A stretch of 48,426 nucleotides of DNA. Source: Pedobacter sp. Leaf216. Lineage in GTDB: Bacteria > Bacteroidota > Bacteroidia > Sphingobacteriales > Sphingobacteriaceae. Numbering within the stretch: the first letter of the stretch is position 1; every line of letters begins with the position of its first letter. The notes beneath the pieces were generated by a model. It made no database searches, had not been told where the DNA came from, and saw only the letters and a program-made list of their open reading frames with translations. A program made the translations under genes and the position numbers. Shown here in pieces: positions 34,901 to 43,398 of this stretch. The DNA lies in NCBI RefSeq assembly GCF_001421515.1, contig NZ_LMKM01000017.1:1-48426 (forward strand), in the 5' to 3' direction.

Positions 34901-35326
34901 GTAACCATGCTTGATCTCATAAAAAAGCAATTGGAAAACCGGAGAATTAAATACGCATACTTAACCGGGCAAACCCGTAAAAGGGAAGAAGCCGTCAATT
35001 CTTTTCAGCAGAATGCCGATATTCCGGTTTTCCTGATCAGCCTGAAGGCCGGCGGAACCGGGCTGAATTTAACCGAGGCCGATTATGTTTACCTCGTCGA
35101 TCCATGGTGGAACCCTGCTGTAGAAAACCAGGCCATAGATCGGGCTTATCGGATTGGCCAGCATAAAAATGTAATGGCCGTGCGTTTAATCTGTCCAGAT
35201 ACCATTGAAGAAAAAATTATGAAACTTCAGGCCACTAAAAAAGATCTGGTAAAAGATTTGATCCAGACGGATGGAAGTTTATTTAAGCATTTAACTAAGA
35301 AGGAGTTACTGGGCTTGCTGAGTTAG
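31940..35326 (+). CDS. SNF2-family helicase with N-terminal SWIM-like zinc motif
   Basis: 1128 residues. CRCATPKNKLCEHQ near residue 90 has the C-x-C...C-x-H form of a SWIM zinc finger. The long middle part shows a bacterial SNF2-associated domain. The C-terminal engine contains Walker A ADDMGLGKT (about 694-702), the DExx box LDESQ, GTPIENN (motif III), and YLTGQTRKREEA with GGTGLNLTEA and DRAYRIGQ (motif VI). Such proteins are ATP-driven DNA translocases thought to remodel protein-DNA complexes; bacterial roles are mostly unknown. It stands alone, convergent with the next minus-strand gene. Confidence 0.93.
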   Translation: MSEQVSTQPVSEQNPYDYILKDFNLKNLSQIVILKHLSAHVHTDVKGFFQLYPEQIEIDFAAFSDEASGLQFPIVQIQQHEHSVKLSCRCATPKNKLCEHQARVLYNILQRQDLLIFFDANLRKQKLLKIAVDYGLEKEENLDLLFNLRYENGQVVIRPKMDALQPFNKENQQNLEEILLPVPPSKSKIKIKNDQGKMILVFGQHRYYNNLTVSLFEAETTKSGKVKNPIKAINPADLLFETDDNDLVKFFSGINTFQQNYNNDQSEAEIEALKAIVKNPQQLPFFLQDSKQSAAIQASGITAVQVHLLAVDLRLSVNQRDDYFEITGRLIIEGKSYELDNLFLVHQYFIKLKDQLYLIGRLDFLRVIGFFIKQSNRLILHKTKYPAFQKAILVPLEGSIHVDYSYLKPATKNQIEEKGFDLENEQLIYLSESEDYILLTPVMRYGNIEIPVLSKKQIQAQDKLGNLFTLHRDENAELQFIGNVLKQHPYFYDQETNDSFYLHRKRFLEEAWFLEAFEVWRNKGIHILGFNQLKNNKLSEFQAKINIEVLSGTDWFETKVKVKFGRQQVALKHLHKSIRNKSKFVTLDDGTQGILPHEWIEKFAAYFNAGEITEDAILTPKIKFASLNELYEDALLDGEVKNELELYKQKFEGTDAIQEVEVPKGLTATLRHYQQDGLNWLNFLDDFNFGACLADDMGLGKTIQVLAFILSQREKVAHNTNLVVVPASLIFNWKTEVEKFAPSIKVKTIYAGQRTKTTDTFDDYEIILTSYGTLLSDIRFLKDYRFNYIFLDESQLIKNPDSQRYKAVRMLQSRNKVVMTGTPIENNTFDLYGQLSFACPGLFGSKQQFADLYSTPIDQFKDSKRAEELQKKIRPFILRRTKEQVAKELPDKTEIVLYCEMGEEQREVYEANKKEIQDFILGKQEDELPKSSMHVLKSITTLRQICNSAALLADGKSYLQASSKIDVLMEQIESKAGKHKILVFSQFVTMLDLIKKQLENRRIKYAYLTGQTRKREEAVNSFQQNADIPVFLISLKAGGTGLNLTEADYVYLVDPWWNPAVENQAIDRAYRIGQHKNVMAVRLICPDTIEEKIMKLQATKKDLVKDLIQTDGSLFKHLTKKELLGLLS

Positions 35327-35356
35327 CTTCGGTAAAAATGACGTAAGAAAGTATAG

Positions 35357-36151
35357 CTAAATACCAACTTCAAACGTATAATCCAAAAACTCTGGTACAT
35401 TAACACTCTCTACAATTTTCCAATCCTTTTTTTCTGCAATAAAACTGGGCACTGCAAGTCCTGTGGTTGTTGCTGCATTGATATAAAAATCCATTTTTGC
35501 AGGATGGTTTGGCGAGCAGGCATTGTAGATTCTGCCGAAGGCGTTTTTTTCTAATATTTTAAGCGAAATGCCTACCGCATCTGCCTGGTGGATCAAATTT
35601 ACCGGAGCCAGGCCATTTGGGACGTTGCTTTTTCCGGCAAAGAATCTTCCCGGGTTACGATCAGGGCCAATTAATCCTGCAAACCGAACGATGGTAAAAG
35701 TTTCCGGATTAAGTTCTTTAAACAGTATTTCAGCAGCTAAAACCACCTTTCCCGAATCAGTATCCGGATTTGTCTCACTGGTTTCGTTTACTATTTTGTT
35801 CTCATCAGCATAAACACTCGTAGAACTGATCAAAATTATATTTTTCGATTTATCTTTTGCCGCTGTTAAAATTGAATTGATTTTTTGCGGATAATCAAGC
35901 AGTTCAGTCGAATTCCGCTTTGGTGGAATACAGATAAACAGCACATCTGCTTCGAAAAATGCATCATCAGCTACTATTTCATCAGCAGTAAAATTGACCA
36001 GATAAGGCTGTATATTTGCTGCTTCTAACAAAGCTAATTTCTCCCGACTGGTTGTAGAGCCTTTAACAGCATAATTTAAACTGATCAGTTTTTTTGCCAA
36101 TGCCAACCCAAACCAACCACAGCCTAATATTGATATCTTATTTTTTTTCAT
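35357..36151 (-). CDS. NAD(P)-binding YeeZ-like SDR protein
   Basis: 264 residues. A nucleotide-binding turn ILGCGWFGLALAKKL (GxGxxG) starts the protein, followed by ISSTSVYAD (the SDR-type Ser region) and an epimerase-like VRFAGLIGPDRNPGRF. The pattern resembles YeeZ and other extended SDR proteins lacking a clear Tyr-x-x-x-Lys, so catalytic ability is uncertain. It is convergent with the helicase gene, with only 30 bases between, and shares no obvious operon with thymidine kinase (126 bases upstream). Confidence 0.8.
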   Translation of the reverse strand: MKKNKISILGCGWFGLALAKKLISLNYAVKGSTTSREKLALLEAANIQPYLVNFTADEIVADDAFFEADVLFICIPPKRNSTELLDYPQKINSILTAAKDKSKNIILISSTSVYADENKIVNETSETNPDTDSGKVVLAAEILFKELNPETFTIVRFAGLIGPDRNPGRFFAGKSNVPNGLAPVNLIHQADAVGISLKILEKNAFGRIYNACSPNHPAKMDFYINAATTTGLAVPSFIAEKKDWKIVESVNVPEFLDYTFEVGI

Positions 36152-36277
36152 GATATGTGTTTAGCGCAAGGCGATGATGTTGGGAAACCATTATCAGTTT
36201 GTAGATTGCAATTTTCAGTTAAAGGTGATTAATTTCATTTTGACACTGGAGCCATTTAATTAACCCATTAAACCGCT

Positions 36278-36859
36278 TTATCCTTTTCCTAAATTATAGC
36301 AAGCCCTGCAACGGGGCTCATAACTTTCTTTTTCGCCCAATAAAACAGTTGCTTCATCTGCCGCAGTGCGGAAGCTATATAACGCCGGATTGCCACAGCA
36401 AACACAAACTGCATTTACTTTGGTAACATGCTCGGCAATGGCCATTAGGGCCGGCATTGGGCCAAAAGGCTTACCTGTAAAATCCATATCCAAACCGGCT
36501 ACAATTACACGTATGCCTTTAAGCGCAAGCTTATTACAAACCTCTGGCAGTTCATTATCGAAAAACTGCGCCTCATCAATACCAACAACCTGGGTGTTGG
36601 TACCTAACAATAAAATGGCCGATGCACTATCAACAGGGGTAGAATTGATGGAGTTTAAATCGTGCGATACCACAGCGGTTTCATGGTAGCGTGTATCTGT
36701 ACGGGGCTTAAAAATTTCGACATTTAATTTAGCAATCTGCGCTCTTTTTAATCTTCTGATGAGCTCCTCGGTTTTTCCCGAAAACATAGAACCGCATACC
36801 ACCTCTATACTTCCCGAAAATTCGCCTCTTCTTCTAAAATTTTGTTCGCTAAATAACAT
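36278..36859 (-). CDS. tdk: Thymidine kinase
   Basis: 193 residues of the type II thymidine kinase family. The P-loop is [14 protein letters not shown], the DEAQ box is [13 protein letters not shown], and the zinc ribbon is formed by CVCCGNP and CRAC near the C-terminus. It phosphorylates thymidine with ATP in nucleotide salvage. Its length and features are normal. The gene is divergent from the acidic protein at 36983. Confidence 0.96.
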   Translation of the reverse strand: MLFSEQNFRRRGEFSGSIEVVCGSMFSGKTEELIRRLKRAQIAKLNVEIFKPRTDTRYHETAVVSHDLNSINSTPVDSASAILLLGTNTQVVGIDEAQFFDNELPEVCNKLALKGIRVIVAGLDMDFTGKPFGPMPALMAIAEHVTKVNAVCVCCGNPALYSFRTAADEATVLLGEKESYEPRCRACYNLGKG

Positions 36860-36927
36860 GCCCGATTTTTTATGCCCCTATGTCCGTTCTATAATTTTTA
36901 AACCGAACAAATATGAGAATTATGTGT

Positions 36928-36935
36928 TATTTTTG
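36928..36935 (+). promoter_or_regulatory. -7 element of the acidic-protein gene
   Basis: TATTTTTG is an exact TAnnTTTG match 47 bases before the ATG at 36983. No TTG is at the -33 spacing. Confidence 0.4.
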
Positions 36936-36982
36936 AACACATAGTTACCAACATAAATCGACTAAAAATTCGTTTTAATTTT

Positions 36983-38173
36983 ATGATGAACCAACAGGAT
37001 ATTTTCAAAAAGATCGGCAATATTTTAACAGAATTAAATGAGCAATATCAGTTTTTAGCTCAAAATCCTCAACAATTAAACGATCTCGAGCTGGAGCTTT
37101 TCCTGGCAAATGCCCATTTCCTATCTGATCATGTCAATATCGTTAAAAAATTAAATACCATTGTAGAAGATAAATCTCCTGAAGCTGGCAATCATGCTTT
37201 ATTAGCCGAACAAAATACCATTATCCTCCCTGAAATTGAAAAAAGTTATGTAGAGGATGATGATTGTTTTGATCCACAAGAACTGGAAGAAGTTGCTACA
37301 GCTCAGGAGGAGGAGGAGCGTGTGGATGTACAACCGGAACAAGAAATTTTAGATGATGAAACCATTGAGTTCGAAAAGGCTGAATCAATTTTAAATAAGG
37401 ATTTTTTTAAACCAGATCAAGACGATCATACTTTCGAGTTTGTATTGGGCACACATGATGAAAGCGATCAGTTTGATTACGAGGCAAAATCTGTAGAAGA
37501 AATTTTCGACCGTCCTTTGAGTAAAGAAGAAGCAGAAATTTTAGCGCAGAAAAAGAAAATAGATGAGAAAGAAGAGGCTTTAGCTGTTCAGCCAGAAGTT
37601 ATACCTGCTGAAGAAGATGAAATTGGCCCTGAACCTTTCTTAATTCCTAAAGAAGAAGAGTACGAACCATCGGTAATTGCAGAAGAAAAAGAAGAAGAAG
37701 TTAAATTTAATGAAGCACCAGTTGCTGCGCCAAGCGAACCGATTGAAGCCCTAAGGGATGTAAAATTTGATGATCCTGTAATTTCACCACCGGTTGAGCA
37801 GGAACGTCCTTTATTTACCCCCGAAGCAGTTCCGGTAAAACCATTTCCAGAACCAGTAGCTTCAAAACCAGCCCCTAGTTTGAATGATCTGCTGGCCAGA
37901 ACCAATGGTAAAGCAGAAGAGCCTGTTAAAGCACCAATTGCCGATTTAAAACAGGCGATCAGTTTGAATGAAAAATTGCTTTTTATTAAAGATCTTTTTA
38001 ATGGCTATAACCTGGCGTATTCGGAAGCGCTTGATATCATCAATAAAATGAACAGTTTCGAAGCTGCCGATAGCTTCCTTCAGAATAATTATGCCGCAAA
38101 AAATAACTGGGCCAATAAACAGGCTACTGTAGATCAGTTTTATGAGTTGCTGAACAGAAGATTTAGTAAGTAG
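36983..38173 (+). CDS. Acidic protein of unknown function, 396 residues
   Basis: Three parts can be seen. Residues 1-60 are a predicted helical, Gln-rich region (IGNILTELNEQYQFLAQNPQ, LELELFLANAHFLSDHVNI). Residues 85-310 are highly acidic and low complexity, with repeated EEE and proline-rich stretches, and are likely disordered. Residues 320-396 are again helical and well conserved in style (SLNEKLLFIKDLFNGYNLAY, SEALDIINKMNSFEAADSFL). There is no signal peptide or membrane helix. I do not recognise a family. The plan (helix-long acidic linker-helix) suggests a scaffold or assembly protein. Confidence 0.7.
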   Translation: MMNQQDIFKKIGNILTELNEQYQFLAQNPQQLNDLELELFLANAHFLSDHVNIVKKLNTIVEDKSPEAGNHALLAEQNTIILPEIEKSYVEDDDCFDPQELEEVATAQEEEERVDVQPEQEILDDETIEFEKAESILNKDFFKPDQDDHTFEFVLGTHDESDQFDYEAKSVEEIFDRPLSKEEAEILAQKKKIDEKEEALAVQPEVIPAEEDEIGPEPFLIPKEEEYEPSVIAEEKEEEVKFNEAPVAAPSEPIEALRDVKFDDPVISPPVEQERPLFTPEAVPVKPFPEPVASKPAPSLNDLLARTNGKAEEPVKAPIADLKQAISLNEKLLFIKDLFNGYNLAYSEALDIINKMNSFEAADSFLQNNYAAKNNWANKQATVDQFYELLNRRFSK

Positions 38174-38246
38174 GAGCAGGATGTGTAAGGCGTTTAGCGT
38201 AAAGCGTTAGTTAATCCATAATACGTCGTACTAAATGCCTCAGCCC

Positions 38247-38664
38247 ATGCGTCCTGCTGAATTTATTTCAGCATCTATTCTTATAAAAATAACTTAAGTA
38301 AAAGATCCTGAAACAAGTTCAGGAAGACGTAATTCTTGAGGAAGACGACTACCTCAACCCCGTGCGTCCTGCTGAATTTATTTCAGCATCTATTGTTATA
38401 AAAGTAAATAAGTAAAAGATCCTGAAACAAGTTCAGGAAGACGCAATTCTGAAGGAAGACGATTACCTCAACCTCATGCGTCCTGCTGTAATTCTTGAGG
38501 AAGACGATAATCTCAACCCCATGCGTCCTGCTGAATTTATTTCAGCATCTATTCTTATAAAAATAACTAAAGTAAAAGATCCTGAAACAAGTTCAGGAAG
38601 ACGTAATTCTGGAGGAAGACGATTACCTCAACCCCATGCGTCCTGCTGAATTTATTTCAGCACG
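38247..38664. repeat. Array of ~115 bp REP-like repeats
   Basis: Units starting with (A/G)TGCGTCCTGCTGAATT occur at 38247, 38362 and 38521, period about 115, with a 45 bp deletion derivative at 38476 and a terminal partial copy at 38636. Each full unit contains CTGAATTTATTTCAG and CCTGAAACAAGTTCAGG, two short inverted repeats. It fills the convergent gap between the acidic-protein gene and rodA; no gene is seen in it. Confidence 0.93.
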
Positions 38665-38681
38665 CCCAGTCCAAAATGTGC

Positions 38682-39947
38682 CTAAATAAATCCCATCCTA
38701 TTAGAGTCCAGTTTTAAAAAGATAAATAGCAGGATTGTAAAACTCCAGAGAGATGAACCTCCATAACTAATTAAAGGCAAAGGAATACCAATAACAGGAA
38801 TAATACCAATAGTCATTCCGATATTGATGAAAACGTGAAAAAAGAGAATACAGGCTACGCTATAACCATAAACCCTCGAAAAGGTAGACCGCTGTCTTTC
38901 CGCCAGGTTAATCAATCTAAGCAGTAAAAATATATACAAGCCAATTACAACCGAACAGCCCATAAATCCCCATTCTTCACCAATGGTAGAGAAAATAAAA
39001 TCGGTACTCTGTTCTGGCACATAACCATATTTAGTTTGGGTTCCCTGTAAAAAACCTCTGCCAGTTGCCTGCCCCGATCCAATGGCAATTTGTGATTGGA
39101 TTACATTGTAACCCGCACCTTTATTATCGGTTTTTAGCCCCAGCATCAACTCAATACGGCTGCGTTGATGTGGTGCCAGTACTTTTTCGTAAGCAATTTT
39201 TACCACAAATAAATAGGCTATCGCTATTACTGTAACAAGAACCGTAGAAAAAATTACTTTCTGCTTTCTTCTGTTATTGTAAATAAATAAACCTGCAATT
39301 ATGGTTATAATCAGTATTAAAATGTAAGTTGGAACTAAAAAATCTGCAATAAAGAGCACAATCATTCCTAAAAAAATCAGGAGAAAGTAACCTGATAAAC
39401 CTTCGCGATACAATGGAAACATGAATGCAAGAAACACCAGTGCGGAGCCGGTATCCGGCTGTAGCATAATAAGCAGTAGTGGTGCAAGTACAATTGCGGC
39501 CGCAATCATGATCGATTTTATATCCCGGAATTTGGGGTTAAACGTACTTACATACCTGGCTAAAAGTAATGCTGTACCAAATTTAGCAAATTCAGAAGGC
39601 TGTAAACGAAAGGAGCCAATGGGAATCCAGGCCTGGTTTCCGCCTACATTTCTACCTACAAACAACACCACTATTAATAAAAGTATTGTCATGCCATAAA
39701 TAAAAGGCGCAAAAACGTTAAATAACCTGCCATCAAATAATAAAATCGATAAGCCTAAAATAAGACCCGTAATAACATATATCAACTGCTTGCCATAGCT
39801 GCTTGTAAAATCGAATACTCCGGCTTTATCAGGATTATAAATCGATGCATAAATATTGGTAAAGCCAATAGCGCATAAAGCAATGTAGATTAAAACAGTA
39901 ATCCAGTCTACATTGAAAAAAAAACGGTTTCCCTGTTGCTGCTGCAT
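38682..39947 (-). CDS. rodA: Rod shape-determining protein RodA
   Basis: 421 residues, polytopic (about ten helices), of the SEDS family. Diagnostic are GGNQAWIPIGSFRLQPSEFAK, LLIMLQPDTGSALVFLAFMF, FIFSTIGEEWGFMG and IPLPLISYGGSSL. RodA is the glycan polymerase that works with PBP2 in the elongasome at the inner membrane. It is the last gene of the mreB-to-rodA operon, one base after the PBP2 stop. The downstream sequence is the REP-like array. Confidence 0.95.
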   Translation of the reverse strand: MQQQQGNRFFFNVDWITVLIYIALCAIGFTNIYASIYNPDKAGVFDFTSSYGKQLIYVITGLILGLSILLFDGRLFNVFAPFIYGMTILLLIVVLFVGRNVGGNQAWIPIGSFRLQPSEFAKFGTALLLARYVSTFNPKFRDIKSIMIAAAIVLAPLLLIMLQPDTGSALVFLAFMFPLYREGLSGYFLLIFLGMIVLFIADFLVPTYILILIITIIAGLFIYNNRRKQKVIFSTVLVTVIAIAYLFVVKIAYEKVLAPHQRSRIELMLGLKTDNKGAGYNVIQSQIAIGSGQATGRGFLQGTQTKYGYVPEQSTDFIFSTIGEEWGFMGCSVVIGLYIFLLLRLINLAERQRSTFSRVYGYSVACILFFHVFINIGMTIGIIPVIGIPLPLISYGGSSLWSFTILLFIFLKLDSNRMGFI

Positions 39948-39948
39948 T

Positions 39949-41958
39949 TTATTTCTGTGTTACAGGTTTATCGATCACAACTGTTTTCAATTCTTTAGGT
40001 TTTGTTGTTACCGTTTGTTTAATTATGGCCGATTTAATGCGCAAGCTATCTTTAATTCTTTTAGTCGAATCTGCTTTTTTAATCAGCAAACTATCTGCCT
40101 TTGTAAGTTTTACTGCCGCTGTTTTATCCTTTAATACGGGCAGCAGGTTTTGGTTTTTCATCCATTCAGCTTGGGCTGCCCTTGCTCCGGTAACAGTTCC
40201 TTTCAGGTATTTTTCGATCATATAACTTGCTATAGGAGCAGCATATGTACTGCCAAAGCCAGCATTTTCCACAATTACAGCAATCGCAATTTTTGGGTTG
40301 TCTCTTGGTGCAAAACCAATAAAAACAGAGTGGTTTTTACCATGAGGGTTTTGCACGGTTCCTGTTTTTCCACAAAGTAAAATATCTGGGATCTGAGATA
40401 AAATTGCAGTTCCCCAGCTGCTATTAACCGCATCTTGCATACCATCTATCACGGGTTCAAAATGTTGGGCATCTACACCTACATAATTTTTAACCACATA
40501 TTCCTTTTTAACCAGGTTTTTATCGCCAATTCCTTTTATTAAATGCGGTTTTATATAATAACCACGGTTAGCAATAATAGCCATCGCATTTGCCATTTGT
40601 AGGGGCGTTGCGGTAATTTCTCCCTGCCCAATGGCTTGTGAAATCACATTGGTATATCCCCATCTTTTACCATAAATTTTATCGTAATGATCGGCTGTAT
40701 AAAAATATCCCTTCCGCTCGTAAGGCATATCAATATCGAGTTTTGAGCCAAATCCAAACTTTGCCACTTTATCCCGCCATTCCTGATAAGTTTGCCTTTG
40801 GTTTTTCATTCCATTTTTAGTGATTAACTTTTGAAAAACATAGCAAAAATAAGTGTTACAAGAGCGTGCTATACCTCTTCGCAATGCAATTGAACCATCA
40901 AAGTGCTCACATTTTATTTTTCTATTACCGGCCTGATAGTAGTGGGGACAAAAAAACGTGGTATTCGGGTCAATTACGCCTTCTTGTAATGCAATTAATG
41001 CGTCAACCGGCTTAAAAGATGATCCTGGCGGATAATAACCCATTATTGGTCTTACCAAAGATGGCCTGTAAGGATTACCAACGATAAATTCCATGTAATT
41101 ATTACCCTGGTTTCGTCCTACCAAAAGATTAGGATCATATCCGGGACTACTTACCAAAGAAAGAATTTCTCCTGAAGAAGGTTCAATTGCCACAATTGCA
41201 CCAACTTTATTTTTCATTAATTCTTCTCCAAGTTTTTGAATCCGCATATCAATTCCTGAAATCAGTCTTTCTCCAGAAACAGCATTTATATCATATTTTC
41301 CATCAGCATAACTTCCCTGAGGAGTATTATGGGCATCGTAAACGGTATTGATTACACCTTTTTCACCCCGTAAAGTTTCTTCATATGAAAACTCCAATCC
41401 ACTTTTACCTTTGTAATCCCCGGGTTTATAAAATCCTTCAGATTTTTCTATGTCAAGCGGACTAACTTCTTTAACATAGCCAAATAATTGCCCTCCAACA
41501 CTATCAGGATAATGCCTGATGGTTCTATCCTGTGTTCTGAAGCCTGGAAAGCGGTAAAGTGTTTCCTGTAGGCGGGCATAACTCTGAACAGAAATCTGTT
41601 TGAGAAAAGGAGTAGCCTGATATGATGATTTGCCTCTTGCTTTACGGAGATTTTTCCTTACATCTTCAAAACTAATGTCCAGTGCCTTGGCCAGTGCCAA
41701 AGTATCAAAGGGTTTCACCTCGTTTGGAGTAACCATCAAATCGTAAACAGGTTCGTTCTGCACAATTACCTTCATGTTGCGATCTAAGATTGCTCCACGG
41801 GCAGGATATTTGTAAATTTTCCTTAAAACGTTACTTTCTGCAGAAACAAATGCCTTATCGCTAATTACCTGGATATAAAATAACTTTCCTAATAAAATCA
41901 GGGCGATTACAATAAATAATCCTTGAACGATATATTTTCGATTAAATAATTGATCCAT
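39949..41958 (-). CDS. mrdA: Penicillin-binding protein 2
   Basis: 669 residues: an N-terminal membrane helix (about 12-32), a dimerisation domain with RGAILDRNMKVIVQNEPVYD, and a transpeptidase domain carrying SxxK (GSSFKPVD), SxN (RSCNTYF) and KTGT (CGKTGTVQNPHGKNHS). It cross-links peptidoglycan during elongation and pairs with RodA. The C-terminus adds a lysine/threonine-rich tail of about 60 residues (KDSLRIKSAIIKQTVTTKPK) not needed for activity in relatives. The ATG overlaps the mreD stop in TAATG, so translation is coupled. Confidence 0.95.
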   Translation of the reverse strand: MDQLFNRKYIVQGLFIVIALILLGKLFYIQVISDKAFVSAESNVLRKIYKYPARGAILDRNMKVIVQNEPVYDLMVTPNEVKPFDTLALAKALDISFEDVRKNLRKARGKSSYQATPFLKQISVQSYARLQETLYRFPGFRTQDRTIRHYPDSVGGQLFGYVKEVSPLDIEKSEGFYKPGDYKGKSGLEFSYEETLRGEKGVINTVYDAHNTPQGSYADGKYDINAVSGERLISGIDMRIQKLGEELMKNKVGAIVAIEPSSGEILSLVSSPGYDPNLLVGRNQGNNYMEFIVGNPYRPSLVRPIMGYYPPGSSFKPVDALIALQEGVIDPNTTFFCPHYYQAGNRKIKCEHFDGSIALRRGIARSCNTYFCYVFQKLITKNGMKNQRQTYQEWRDKVAKFGFGSKLDIDMPYERKGYFYTADHYDKIYGKRWGYTNVISQAIGQGEITATPLQMANAMAIIANRGYYIKPHLIKGIGDKNLVKKEYVVKNYVGVDAQHFEPVIDGMQDAVNSSWGTAILSQIPDILLCGKTGTVQNPHGKNHSVFIGFAPRDNPKIAIAVIVENAGFGSTYAAPIASYMIEKYLKGTVTGARAAQAEWMKNQNLLPVLKDKTAAVKLTKADSLLIKKADSTKRIKDSLRIKSAIIKQTVTTKPKELKTVVIDKPVTQK

Positions 41959-42473
41959 TAACGTGGTGTTCTTCTATAGAATATAAACTCTACCAATAAA
42001 ATAATAAGCAGTGTAAAGATACAACTTAAGCCGCATCTCATTAAGGTATAACCAATTTCGGTTAACCTGAATGTTTCTAAGAAAAACAACACCAGATGGT
42101 GTGCAATAACGCAAAGAAAAGCATAAAGAGAAAACCATTGAAAACCCATATAACTTAACGATGGTTCAGGGTCATCAATTGCGTCGCGGTTTAAGCTTAT
42201 TGATATAAATAAGATTCTTACAAAAGCCAGCACAACACAAGCAGTAGCATGTACGCCCATGGTATCATAAAAGGCATCGAGTGTTAAGCCTGTAGCGAAT
42301 GCTAGAACATATAATAGAATATTTGGTATGCCAAATGGCAGTAAGAGCAAAAACAGCACATAAATAAATGGCGTAGATAGGTCATAAAAGCCCATATTCT
42401 TGAGCAGAAATATCTGCACAAAAAGTAGTAAAAACCACCTGATCACATTTACTATAATGATTCTACTATTCAT
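41958..42473 (-). CDS. mreD: Rod shape-determining protein MreD
   Basis: 171 residues, five or six membrane helices with little soluble part. The family is poorly conserved; VNVIRWFLLLFVQIFLLKNM and LDAFYDTMGVHATACV fit MreD of Bacteroidota. It is an inner-membrane partner of MreC and MreB in the elongasome. The assignment rests on its place between mreC (8-base overlap) and mrdA (1-base overlap) as much as on sequence. Confidence 0.88.
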   Translation of the reverse strand: MNSRIIIVNVIRWFLLLFVQIFLLKNMGFYDLSTPFIYVLFLLLLPFGIPNILLYVLAFATGLTLDAFYDTMGVHATACVVLAFVRILFISISLNRDAIDDPEPSLSYMGFQWFSLYAFLCVIAHHLVLFFLETFRLTEIGYTLMRCGLSCIFTLLIILLVEFIFYRRTPR

Positions 42474-43305
42474 TTGGTTTAGCTAAGCTTTCCAAAGCTT
42501 TTTGTTCTTCAGCTTTTTTATTTTTTACCACATATACATATTGCAATGTGCTAAAATCTGTAAATAAATTCAATTCGCCCGATAAGAAATTATCATTGGT
42601 GGCTACATTGGGTTTAGTAATTTTTCCCACTAAAATTCCGGCAGGGAAAGAGGCAAAGCCAGAAGTTACTACGGTATCGCCCACGTACATTTTAATGTGG
42701 TTGGGAACTTCTTTGATAAACGCCTTTTTGATATCGAAATTTCCATCACCCCAAACCAAAGAACCCAGTGCATTGTTTTTTTTCAGCGTTACACTAATCC
42801 GGGTATCTTTATGTAATAGTGATTGTATAGTGGCCAAATGCGCAGAAACATCACGAATAAAACCTACAACACCTTTTTGTGGTGCAATAACGGCCATCCC
42901 GCTTTGTATGCCATCAACGGTACCTTTATTAATCGTCATGATGTTGTTGCGCAGCGTAATGGAATTTTTAACCACTTTGGCCGCAAGATAGGTGTAATCC
43001 TGATTGGTTACCGTATCCACAACCCTAACATCTTTAGCCGTATCTACTGTGGTTAATCCAAGTAATTGGCTTTTAAGTTTGGCATTTTCTGCAGCAAGGC
43101 TATCGTTTACCATGCCCAGGTTTAGGTATCTTTTAAAAACATTTAACCGTTCGTACGCTGTGCCCACAATCTCATTTGTTGAGTTTAGGGTTACGCTACG
43201 CTGATAGGAATTGTTTTTAACCGTTAGGTAAATCCCAATGGTGAAAAAAATGATAAATAAGAAAAATGCGTTGTATCTACTGATAAAAATCCAAAGGTTA
43301 CGCAT
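42466..43305 (-). CDS. mreC: Rod shape-determining protein MreC
   Basis: 279 residues: a short cytoplasmic end, a single membrane helix (about 13-28), a coiled-coil stretch (NLGMVNDSLAAENAKLKSQL) and two beta-barrel lobes (VVKNSITLRNNIMTINKGTV, GMAVIAPQKGVVGFI, VGDTVVTSGFASFPAGILVG). MreC is the periplasmic scaffold of the elongasome and activates PBP2. The gene overlaps mreD by 8 bases and lies 93 bases after mreB. Confidence 0.93.
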   Translation of the reverse strand: MRNLWIFISRYNAFFLFIIFFTIGIYLTVKNNSYQRSVTLNSTNEIVGTAYERLNVFKRYLNLGMVNDSLAAENAKLKSQLLGLTTVDTAKDVRVVDTVTNQDYTYLAAKVVKNSITLRNNIMTINKGTVDGIQSGMAVIAPQKGVVGFIRDVSAHLATIQSLLHKDTRISVTLKKNNALGSLVWGDGNFDIKKAFIKEVPNHIKMYVGDTVVTSGFASFPAGILVGKITKPNVATNDNFLSGELNLFTDFSTLQYVYVVKNKKAEEQKALESLAKPNE

Positions 43306-43311
43306 TTGAGT

Positions 43312-43390
43312 TTGGAGTTAAAAGTTCGGAGTTAAGAGTAATAGTTTGGCGCATGATTGGAAAAACCAAATCAACAACCCCAAACTCCGA
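43312..43390. repeat. Direct and inverted GGAGTT repeats between mreB and mreC
   Basis: GGAGTTAA(A/G)AGT occurs twice close together near 43314-43340, and TCGGAGTT (43326-43333) is matched in inverted form by AACTCCGA (43383-43390). Read as RNA this gives a weak long-range stem in the mreB-mreC leader. Confidence 0.4.
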
Positions 43391-43398
43391 GCTGAATG

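Noticed and set aside
38247..38664. CRISPR array
   Set aside because: Repeat units are about 115 bp with no unique spacers, and no cas genes are nearby.
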